Positions 36,501 through 48,500 of a DNA stretch of 64,000 nucleotides are shown piece after piece. Source of the DNA: Arenicola marina (lineage: Eukaryota > Annelida > Polychaeta > Arenicolidae); NCBI GenBank assembly GCA_964019135.1, contig OZ025248.1:47733670-47797669 (forward strand), in the 5' to 3' direction. Within the stretch, counting starts at the first letter, position 1, and each line of letters opens with the position of its first letter. The notes beneath the pieces were generated by a model. The model was not told the DNA's origin and did not search any database. It saw nothing but the letters and a program-made list of their open reading frames with translations. A program made the translations under genes and the position numbers.

Positions 36501-39500
36501 TGGTGTAGCCTGAGTGTGGTTTATGAGTATCGCCCCAGGAGTTTTAACACTGAAATCGAAGGCGCCTGCCATCTGAAGCATGATCTTGGGCTCTTGGCCA
36601 AACTTCTTATGCACAAAATTTGCCTAAAATACCCATAATTTCATTTGATTCGTCACATCATCCAAACCCAAATTATGCTTATGTGAGACTCGTCCCTAGC
36701 TTTGAGAGATGACACATGATGGTAACTATGTATTTGTTGTAGGACTCGTTGGTGGATCTGTATCTGCTCCAACTAGCTGTTCACCACCCCAAGGGAGGCA
36801 AGACTGAGGCTGACGGAGCCTTCGCCGCGGACTGGCATCTGTGGAAGGTACGTCGCTTTCTAGAACTAAAGTTTATGGAACATATGGATCTGGTATCACA
36901 AATTACGCAATCACGCTGCCTGTCTCTGTTTAAACACCTTGTATGACAGTAACCACTACATGAAGTGTTGGAGATCACACCCAACCCGATATTATCAATA
37001 ACAAAATTTAACCCAAGCAACTTTACGCATGCGGGTGCGTGCTTCTCCCTCCAGAGCCACCTACGCAAGCTGTACGAATCCATCTACAGAGACATGATGG
37101 ACAGCAAAACCAGGAACAGGTTTTCCGTCAGGTGGCGTGCGGACTGTTTATAATCTCTCTTAGTAAAAGACAGCTATAATATTATTATATAGTAGCTTCA
37201 GTATATAGATATATATTCTTCATGTCGCCGGACACTCGCATTCCTTTATAGGATTCTGGGATGGTCTATGAAACGTATTTGATAGCTGATTTATTCTGAG
37301 CGTTATGAGCCATTGCCGGTTATGTTACCTATTGTCAGTGGCCGATAACCTGTTCAATGATATCGATGTGTCATCTTAATTTTCTTCTTTCCTCTTAGTT
37401 CACGTGATCTGGAACAACTGCTGCTGAAAGAAAATTACCTCCGATTAGCAATTGAACTGTGCAATCAGGTCAATTACCCCAAATGTGCTTTCGCTACCAT
37501 TTTTATGTTCGCTCCATCTGTAACATAATACTACTGTAACAGCCATCGTATTACTGAAAAACAAAGCAAATATCGTACGAATCGCATTTATAAGCCAAAT
37601 ACCCGGTGGTTCACACTGGTTCAAAAGTCTCGGTGAACCACGCATTTAGCCTCTATTTCGCTCGCGATGTAAATCTGTACTATATTGTCAACCGGTCGCA
37701 GCGAGACAAGTTTATTCTTAGTATTTAATGCATCACAACAACAACTCTGATTATTTCTTTTCAGTTGTTTACGGGGTCGTCTTCCCTGATAGAGGTCACC
37801 CAGAATTCCTTTTTAGAATCACAGATGGGCTCAGCTGCAAAAAAACGAAGAGTGGAGTCTGGGTGGGGAGTGCTTCGAGACACCATTACCCAAGCGGCCA
37901 ACGCCCTGTCCAGCCTTCCATGGTTAGTACCGTCTTTAGGATAATCTGGGAATTATTTCAGGTGGAAGTTTTGATTAGAAGACAAGATCCGTTTGTGAAA
38001 TGGACTTCTTCATAAAATGACCTCACTGGAATCTACCTGTTATCTGACTCGTCTCATTGATACATATCCAGGCCAGGCTACAATAGATGACATATCAGGA
38101 TGAGCCGCCAATTGTCAACATTGGGATACAACCCTATTATTTTTCGGTATATAGTCGAAAACATTTAACATGGGACCCCATGGAGATAATGTAACTTTCG
38201 TAGTCTAGGCACCATGTTTCTGCAAAGCGGGGTACCCCGGTCAGTCACTTATGTCAGTACTTTCAGCCTATGGCTGTCTCGTTTGAACTTTGCCGTGCGT
38301 CATGCAATGAGGTCACCATTACGTCATGACGTAATAGTTTGACAAAGGCCATTACTCAGCTATGATATACCACAGCGACTTCCGGTTTATTTGACGTTAT
38401 ACCTTATACCAAGGGACAAGTGCTGCCGCGCGTAACTTGTTTTGCGGTACCGAAACGTGTGCGTCAAAACTGACGTTGTTAAAGTGGGCCGATATAATTG
38501 TGGATTCGCTTCATGTTCACCTACTTAAGTAATAGTTTCCATCGCCATAAGTTCATAAGGAAGTAAAAGGTGTTACGTTTTGGTAATCGTCAGCGACGTC
38601 GTGTGACGTCAGGTTGATGATTCCTTGACAACAGAACTAAGCCCAATTATAAAGTATAGAGATTCCAAATTGGAAAATTCGTTAAAAAGATGAAAAACAA
38701 GCTAGAGCTGCGGTCGTTGCGGTACGCAGTAGGGTAGAGCCATCTCTGAAACTACCTGTGCTCAGCATTGACACAGTATGCTGAGTCTGGAACCAGGGCG
38801 CTGATGGGTAACCCGATCAGTACTTTCAGCCTAGGGCCGTCTTGGTTCGTTTTCTTGTTTAAATCGCTATACAGTACCGTTGGTGACTATATAACTCTAT
38901 GCCTTGTTATCAACCTATGGGCTTGTGTCTGCTTGCTGGAGTTCTCGACTAAATAAACCAGATTCCCCATATATAGATAGCCTTCATTGTATGATGAGAA
39001 CAATTATTCTTATTTTGTAAAGCTTCGGTACAGTTTTTGTGCGTTATTTTGGTGAAGGTTGCAGTTGCTTTGCGAGCTGCTGTCGAGATACCCGAGTTCC
39101 GTCCCTAACGAGGAGGTGCAGCCGTGCCTGGCCATGCTGCACCAGCTGTTGTCGGATTGCAAGAAGATTGACGTGACCAGGTGGCTCCTGCGATGTCTCG
39201 TGGCCTTGGCGACTGCCCAAGTGGTTGTTTCCGAGAACCTGACAGAGTTCACACAAGAGCTATGTCACTCGCTGTGGCACAAGATATGGGCCAATTCCTT
39301 GAGGTAAGCTGGCACCTGAATCAAGACCAGGTTTCATCCAACCACATTGCTTGCTTAGGGTGGCTTGAAACGCCATCATACCGTTTGTAAGAAAAACTAT
39401 TTTTGCAGGAAATTGTTGCACACTTGTTGAGATACAGGACTATTAGTTCTTCTTACTAAGCCGAACGAAATACATAAAGCTTGGCCTTGGTGAAAATACC

Positions 39501-42500
39501 GAGAACTACTTGTGGAGTGATTTAACTTTGTACTGTAAACATAATATAACATAAAATCATACACTATAATTTTACTTACCGTTCTAGGGTTATCAGCTTG
39601 CGTCATGCGGAAACAGAAGCGTTCGCCTTGTTGACAGCGCTATTAACACTGAAGCTCGTCGTGCCTGACCTAGATGTCTGGTCGCTCTTCGCCCACAACC
39701 TGTGCAAGGTGTCCACTCCGGCTGTCACCTTCGTCGCGCAGTACATCAGTCTGTACGAGCTGCCGGAGAAACACCTGGTGCAGGGAATCCTGGCGTCCTT
39801 CACGGTGGAACATCTCATCGACGGCAAATATCCCTTGCGGTCTCAACTCTTGGAGTGGTTGTTGTCCAGCCAGGATTCCGATGTCGACGACAGCCCGGTA
39901 CGAGCGAAAGATGTCCATCTGGATTTACTTGGGGAACTGTTGGTTGCCCTGACCCTTCGCAATACGCGACTGATGCGGATGTCACGGGGCGCGTCTCCAG
40001 AGAGAGACAGGGGCCAGCAGTCGGCGTCTGATGGCATGGACAGTCTGCAAGAACTCTACCTACTGTCGTCATTCAAGAAGCCGCTCGCTGAGGTGTCATA
40101 TGACAGGCACGGGGAGGCCCAAGGCCGCCACTCTCAGGAAACCACGCATTTGAAGAGCTTGCAATGCGCCGTTTTGGAGCACTTGTTTCGCGACGCGAGG
40201 TGGTACATGGACATTGCAGAGCCAGAGGTAATTTTAAGGATACAAGTGTAATGTATGTTAGTTGTGCCGTTGTTTAATGTGCAGTGATGATCGATACGTA
40301 CAATACTTATATCATATAAGGCCCATGGTCATGACATGGCCATGGTAATGATGATCTTCTCCTCAAGAGTGTAATGTAACTGCACGCCACACGTCTCACT
40401 ACGTGCTGTCCCATCATGTCCTGGAGATTTTAACTGAGATGTTATATGGTACAGCCTTACTTGATTAAACTACAGTGGAACCCCGCTATTAAGACCAACT
40501 ACGGGACTGAGCAAAAGTGGTCTCAATAGCGGGGTGGTCTCATTAGCGAAACTTGCCTAATAACAACTGTTAGTGTCATTATCGATGGGATTGCCCTGGA
40601 GTTATTTTAACTGAGATGTTATATGGTACAGCCTTACTTGATTAAACTACAGTGGAACCCCGCTATTAAGACCACCTACGGGACTGAGCAAAAGTGGTCT
40701 CAATAGCGGGGTGGTCTCATTAGCGAAACTTGCCTAATAACAACTGTTAGTGTCATTATCGATGGGATTAAGGGATTATGGGATTATCTCGCGCCAACAA
40801 TGAGGTGGTGAGATGCAGTGTGTGGGTGGGGGGCGGGGGTGGATGTCGGTGATGTAGTACGAAAACAATTGTAGTCTCTGACATTTACGTTTATTACAAT
40901 CAAAAGAACACCCATCTCATTGTTATACTCCAGCAGTGTGCCTGTCATCATGGCTTATGTCATTCGCTTTTGGGTGGAATTGATATGAGTCAAGATGGCA
41001 GTGTTCTGCAGTTTGTCCTCCGCCCCCGAACACATGTTGACAATCTCGGGGGGTGATAACTCATTTCGCGGTCGTTTACGAGGATTACCAGCCATGGTAG
41101 CGATATGAACACTAAGGAACACACTGCATATATGAGAACCTTCAAAATTTCACATTCTTTTATACACATTTTCTGGTATTGAACTGTTAACACCTTCAGA
41201 ATCAACTAGAATCAACCCAGGTATAAATCACTGAACCCGAACGCCTTGGCCAGTTTACAAGCAGTTGATTACTATTACCATGCCTGTTGAATGCAATCAG
41301 TGTTAAATCTGTAAAATAAACATTTCACTAACAAAGACAGAGCCCCCGGCGGTGTCTGATATAACAGATCAAATAACGATGTGTGTTACGATGATGCCTT
41401 TGTACGCATCATTGTTCACACATACAGAACCATCACTACTGTTCATCAGTCGAGAAGAGGTTAATCCGCATCCTTTAAGCCGTAACATAAACATGTCACT
41501 AACAACAAAGACAGAGCCCGCGACCGCGTCGTAAGCTGTTACTCTTTGTTTCGAACAAAATCGCCGAAACTTTGGTGGTCGCATTAGCGGGGTTGAGTTC
41601 CATTGAAATTGATTGGTTGGGTCTGGCCTTGGTGGTCTTAATGCCGGAGTAGCGGGGTGGTCACATTAGCGGGGTTCAGGCCAATGTTAAAGTATAGGCA
41701 AAAATTCGTGACTGGGAAAAAGTGGTCGTAATGGTGGGGTGGTCACACTACCGGGGTGGTCTTAAAGCGGGGTTCCATTGTACTTGATTTCCAGGTAGCC
41801 AACCTGGAAGGAATGGCTGCTCATTGCTGTCTACTGGCGAACGTGGTCAACAGCCTGCTTCATCATGGAGCCATTGCCCGGAAAGACCTTCTCCGCTCGA
41901 ACATAGTCACGTCACTTAAGGTCTTTCTTTCACTTTTTCTCGTCACCTCTGGCTAACTGAACACGTGTTGCTCCTATATGTCTGGATATTTATGGCGAAA
42001 CTGGTTCAGTCTTATTATTCCTATTTATCCATCGTATTTCTTTATACCGAAAATACATAATTGAATTTGATTTTTTGCTGCTTTTATATTAGGCCCTCAT
42101 GGAGAAGGTGGCTGTGTCATTTGTGGAAAAGATCAAACAAAGCGGCCCGGTCCCTCTGCGAAAGGTCACGCAAACGCTGACCTCCCTGTACGACTGGCGG
42201 CAGGCGCCTTCCTTCCAGTCTGAGACTGCAGCTGTCTGCAGACATGTCACTCCAATGCAACTCATTGATAGCGTCATGGTCGCAGTCTATGACAAGGTAG
42301 ATTAGATATGCAACTTATGTACCTTTACCGATGCACCTCCATGTTTAACATCTGCATGTCATAAAATGTGACTAAATGGAGGCGAATCGTTTTGCCGTGG
42401 TTCGCAACCCGTGTCGGAGGAAGACGGGACTGGTCTGGTGCTGGTTGAGTGGGAACATTGTTTCTGCAAAGTCCAACGATTCTCGTTCAACAACATCGTA

Positions 42501-45500
42501 TAAAACACATTTTCACCCCATTATTCATATCAACCGTATTCAATGAGTTTCAATAGCTTTCCTAACCTCGATTTTTCAAGTGGATCTCTTATCTTAGCGT
42601 GTTCTTTGTAGCTTTCTTAATGTTGATCTTTCAAGCGGACCTTTTACCTTCTTATCGTCTTCTGTGTAGCGTTCTTAACGTTGATTTCTTCAGTGGACAT
42701 TGCACCGTCTTAGTGTGTTCTTTATGGCTTTCTTAACGTTGATTTCTCTTTCAGTTCAAGATGAGCAAGCAGACCAGTCTGAACAGCACGGTGTCACTTG
42801 ATGGCGCTATGAACGTGACCCAAGTCCGCCGGGCATCTACTATGGATGACCTTGGCTTTGATGACTTCGGTATGGGAGATACGAATGCCTCCATGGACGC
42901 TGAAAACAGTCGAGACGCTGAAATTGATGACTTCGACATGTCCACCTCTGAATCGCAGGACTCCGAGACCTTATTAGGAGCGAAAAACGGTCTGTTAAAG
43001 CATATTTAGATAACCTGCACGTCACTTCGCTATTGTTTTCATAATAGTTGATGCCAACGAAAGAGGCTACTGGGATTTTACTAGAAAATTCAAATTTGAA
43101 TTTACTTCGCTCCCAGTGGTGTAAAATATTGTCTTGTAGAGTGGACGACGTTTGTAGGTCAGCGATTCGCCAAAATGTATCTGTATGTTATTAGGTTAAC
43201 ATTAACATATTTCTGTATTACACTTGTTGAAAGGGTTCCTATTCCTTGCCATTTGGGGATATTTGTTTTCACTATATTCCCGATTTAAAGTATTTGCAGT
43301 TAGCTATGTATATATAAACAGAACGCCTGGATTACATGGATTAAATCATTCCTGATTCATTGATGATGAACGAGTTCACCATTATTCAGTCCATTACAAT
43401 TTGATCCCTTGGCTTTTTGATCTGGGGATTGTATCAGATTATTCAGTGCATTAGTTTGCTGTAGTCTCCGCATATACATACCAGTAGGATGAAACCTAAT
43501 CCACCCAGTTAGCTCGTAGGACAACCTGGGTTTCACATCTGTCCATATTGTGTGTATTAGCTGTTGTTGGATCCATTTTTATTCCGTCATTTCTATATTA
43601 TGCAATTTAGGTTTCGAAAGTCCTTTCTCCGCCGCCGTCTTGAATGAGCGAGAGACTTGCCAGTTGGAGTTGGTAGACCTGCTCTGCCGATTCTGTGGTC
43701 ACAACCGACTTGACCCGGCGGAGGGCAGCTTGCCGCCGGTAGACACCCTTCCCGTGGTGCAGAGAATTGTCAACCTCGTCAGTCCCGATGAGGGATGGGA
43801 CGCAGCCAAACCATGTGACCTGCAGATGGTGAGCGGCCGTCGTCACTTAACCCTGGTGCTCTGTACTTAACCCTGGTGCTCTGTACTTAACCCTGGTGCT
43901 CTGTACTTAACCCTGGTGCTCTGTACTTCACTCTGGTGCTCTGTACGTAACCTTGGTGCTCTGTACTTAACCCTGGTGCTCTGTACCTAACCCTGGTGCT
44001 CTGTACGTAACCCTGGTGCTCTGTACTTAACCCTGGTGCTTGTACTTAACCCTGGTGCTCTGTACGTAACCCTGGTGCTCTGTACTTAACCCTGGTGCTT
44101 GTACTTAACCCTGGTGCTCTGTACTTAACCCTGGTGCTCTGTACTTAACTCTGGTGCTCAGTACGTAACCTTGGTGCTCTGTACTTAACCCTGGTGCTCT
44201 GTACGTAACCCTGGTGCTCTGTACTTAACCCTGGTGCTTGTACTTAACCCTGGTGCTCTGTACTTAACCCTGGTGCTCTGTACGTAACCCTGGTGCTCTG
44301 TACTTAACCCTGGTGCTCTGTACGTAACCCTGGTGCTCTGTACTTAACCCTGGTGCTCTGTACTTAACCCTGGTGCTTGTACTTAACCCTGGTGCTCTGT
44401 ACGTAACCCTGGTGCTCTGTACTTAACCCTGGTGCTCTGTACGTAACCCTGGTGCTTGTACTTAACCCTGGTGCTCTGTACGTAACCCTGGTGCTCTGTA
44501 CTTAACCCTGGTGCTCTGTACGTAACCCTGGTGCTTGTACTTAACCCTGGTGCTCTGTACTTAACCCTGGTGCTCTGTACTTAACCCTGGTGCTCTGTAC
44601 TTAACCCTGGTGCTCTGTACTTAACCCTGGTGCTCTGTACGTAACCCTGGTGCTTGTACTTAACCCTGGTGCTCTGTACGTAACCCTGGTGCTTGTACTT
44701 AACCCTGGTGCTCTGTACTTAACCCTGGTGCTCTGTACTTAACCCTGGTGCTTGTACTTAACCCTGGTGCTCTGTACTTAACCCTGGTGCTCTGTACTTA
44801 ACCCTGGTGCTCTGTACTTAACCCTGGTGCTTTGTTATGTATTGTAATCCTGGCATCATTTGTAATATAACAAAATAAACTGTTTTTTTGATGTGCCATA
44901 AGTTTTCTATTGTAAGAAATAAAATGAAATGTTGCTGCTTTAGGCCACTTTTGTGTACATAAAGGCTAAACGGGGTCAATATATATAAGAATAAGGAGCA
45001 ATATTATAGGCTCGACCGTCTGTATAGATCCTGTTAACTACGCTCCTGACCTGTAATTATACAGCCGGGTGTGCCTTTGATCGTAGCCGCCGTTAATGCT
45101 CAAGGATTTCCTATTTAGTCAAATTTAATTTGGTTCAATATTTGTGTGGAAGAGCGGAATGTAAATATCAAGTGTTATTCGCAGGTAGCGCAGCAAAATG
45201 TTCCACGTTGATACCATGAATATTGACGCCTTTTACGGAGGCATTCACTTGGTGGTGGATTCTGTTTCATTTCTATTATTGAGTGTTGATACATTGTATT
45301 ACGCAGATGGTTCACATCACCGAGGGATTAAGCAGCGAGGATCGCTGCGCCAGTGATGAGGAAATAGAAGGCTTACAGGATGCGCTCAGGTTAGAACAAC
45401 TCACTTGACTCTAGTCAAGTGAGTTGTTGGCAGTTATATAGCATTTTGTACTGTTTTCCAATTGTGAATAAATATTGTTTACACACAGAAAGTTTGCTTT

Positions 45501-48500
45501 GCAATTAATGTATAAATGATATACCAGGATATAGCAATTAAGCATCCATTAATTTTAATGGAACTCCCTAAATTGTAACAGAATTTGTGATAAGCTCAGT
45601 TACAGGAGATTATGAGTGAGCGTCATTTGTATGGTACACATGTGTGACTTTGACAGATCGATGTGCAAACAGCACAAGAATGACCAGGCAGCCTGTTGTG
45701 TGGCCATCAGGCTGCTGTCCAGACTGGTGACACAGCTGAAGGCCGCTGGGGGCGCCACTGTGTCGGCGTCCAGGGCGGAAGCCAGGGACATCGCTCTCCA
45801 CCTGCTCAAAGTGTTTTGGTTTGTGATTTATACTTCATTATGGCTTGATCATTTAGTGGTCGGGATGTCTGTGCAGCGGCAAAATGTTTCTTTATTATCA
45901 ACATATTATCAACTTGTTTTTGGAGCATCGGTTTGAGTGGCATGAAATAATTGGGTTACACCAGCCAAACGTTACGCACTTTAGCAACTATGTTGGCAGA
46001 CGAGTCTATGACATACGTCAATTCCAAAGAATCGTCGGCTCCGCGTGTCTAACTGTTTTATAAGTCACACTTAAAACAAAGGTGACGATATTAAATGCTT
46101 CAAAATGGGTTTCTGGTTAAGTCAGGATCCTTACATGTTCTCTTTCTGGACACCATTCCGTTCTCATTTGTGCCAGATATATAATTAAATTTACACACAG
46201 GAGATGATTACTGTCTGAGCGGATGACAACTATTTACAGGAAGTTTTCTGTCGATGGTCAGTACGTCCACAGTACACGGTTAGCCCTGGCTGGGTGCGTC
46301 CACGTCATCATTGAGGTGAGTGGTCATGTCCGTTGTTACTGTGACTCTGTAAGGGCCAGCTATGTGTCACCCTGCCCCCAGCGCTCCCGACGATTAAAGC
46401 GAACGTGTTTGCCAACCAGTTCTCATCCACTATGCATCGTACCCAGATACTTATCTAAACGTTCTTGAAGATATGCTTGGTAACGCCCCAATGCTCTTAT
46501 CTCTGATCCCACCCCAGAACGACCTGTTTGTTAACGTCCCAATGCTCGGATCTCTGATCCCACCCCAGAACGACCTGTTTGTTAACGTCCCAATACCCTG
46601 ATCTCTGATCCCACCCCAGAGTGACCCTGTTTGTTAACGTCCCAATGCTCTGATCTCTGATCCCGCCTCAGAACGACCTGTTTGTTAACGTCCCAATGCT
46701 CGGATCTCTGATCCCACCCCAGAACGACCTGTTTATTAACGTCCCAATGCTCTGATCTCTGATCCCACCCCAGAACGACCTGTTTGTTAACGTCCCAATG
46801 CTCTGATCTCTGATCCCACCCCAGAACGACCCTGTTTGTTAACGTCCCAATGCTCTGATCTCTGATCCCGCCCCAGAGTGACCCTGTTTGTTAACGCCCC
46901 AACGCTCTTATCTCTGATCCCGCCTCAGAGTGACCCTGTTTGTTAACGTCCCAATGCTCTGATCTCTGATCCCACTCCAGAACGACCCAGTCTGTTAACG
47001 TCTCAATGCGCTCATCTCTGATCCCACCCCAGAGTGACCCTGTTTGTTGACGTCCCAATGCCCTGATCTCTGATCCCACCCCAGAACGACCGTGTTTGTT
47101 AACGTTCCAATGCTCTGATCTCTGATCTCACCCCAGAACGACCTGTTTGTTAACGTCCCAATGCTCTGATCTCTGATCCCACCCCAGAACGACCCTGTTT
47201 GTTAACGTCCCAATGCTCTGATCTCTGATCCCACCCCAGAACGACCCTGTTTGTTAACGTCCCAGTGCTCTTATCTCTGATCCCGCCCCAGAGTGACCTT
47301 TTTGTTAACGCCCCAATGCTCTTATCTCTGATCCCGCCTCAGAGTGACCCTGTTTGTTAACGTTCCAATGCTCTGATCTCTGATCCCACTCCAGAACGAC
47401 CCTGTCTGTTAACGTCCCAATGCGCTTATCTCTGATCCCACCCCAGAGTGACCCTGTTTGTTGACGTCCCAATGCTCTGATCTTTGATCCCGCCTCAGAG
47501 TGACCCTGTTTGTTAACGTCCCAATGCTCTGATCTCTGATCCCACTCCAGAACGACCCTGTCTGTTAACGTCCCAATGCGCTTATCTCTGATCCCACCCC
47601 AGAGTGACCCTGTTTGTTGACGTCCCAATGCTCTTATCTCTGATCCCGCCTCAGAGTGACCCTGTTTGTTAACGTCCCAATGCTCTGATCTCTGATCCCA
47701 CCCCAGAACGACCCTGTTTGTTAACGTTCCAATGCTCTGATCTCTGATCCCACCCCAGAACGACCCTGTTTGTTAACGTCCCAGTGCTCTTATCTCTGAT
47801 CCCGCCCCAGAACGACCCTGTTTGGTAACGTTCCAATGCTCTGATCTCTGATCCCGCCCCAGAGTGACCCTGTTTGTTAACGTCCCAATGCTCTGATCTC
47901 AGATCCCACCCCAGAACGACCCTGTTTGGTAACGTCCCAATGCTCTGATCTCTGATCCCACCCCAGAGTGACCCTGTTTGTTAACGTCCCAATGCTCTGA
48001 TCTGTGATCTCGCCCCAGAGTGACCCTGTCTGGTAACGTCCCAATGCTCTGATCTCTGATCCCACCCCAGAACAACCCTGTTTGGTAACGTCCCAATGCT
48101 CTGATCTCTGATCCCACCCCAGAACGACCCTGTTTGTTAACGTTCCAATGCTCTGATCTCTGATCCCGCCCTAGAGTGACCCTGTCTGGTAACGTCCCAA
48201 TGCTCTGATCTCAGATCCCACCCCAGAACGACCCTGTTTGGTAACGTCCCAATGCTCTGATCTCTGATCCCGCCCCAGAGTGACCCTGTTTGTTAACGTC
48301 CCAATGCTCTGATCTCAGATCCCACCCCAGAACGACCCTGTTTGTTAACGTCCCAATGCTCTGATCTCTGATCCCGCCCCAGAGTGACCCTGACGGTCTG
48401 TGGAGTCAATGGAGTGTGCAACGTGACGGGGAAGGAGACGCCAGGACCACGAGGCGCGTCGTCGATTATTTATTCCCCAAGTTGCTAGGAGACCGTCACC

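Noticed and set aside
37119-37131. Alternative end of ATM exon 8
   Set aside because: Donors after 37119 (GTTTTC) and 37131 (GTGGCG) both keep the frame; I kept 37131 but cannot exclude 37119, so no separate feature was made.
43850-44835. Regular direct repeats that could suggest a CRISPR array
   Set aside because: Units are contiguous with no unique spacers and lie in an intron of an animal gene; this is a minisatellite.
46891-48117. Long minus-strand frames with repeated GSEIRALGR and TGSLWGGI-type peptides
   Set aside because: They are translations of the 52-bp minisatellite, which is open in several frames because of its composition; no start context, splice support or family similarity.
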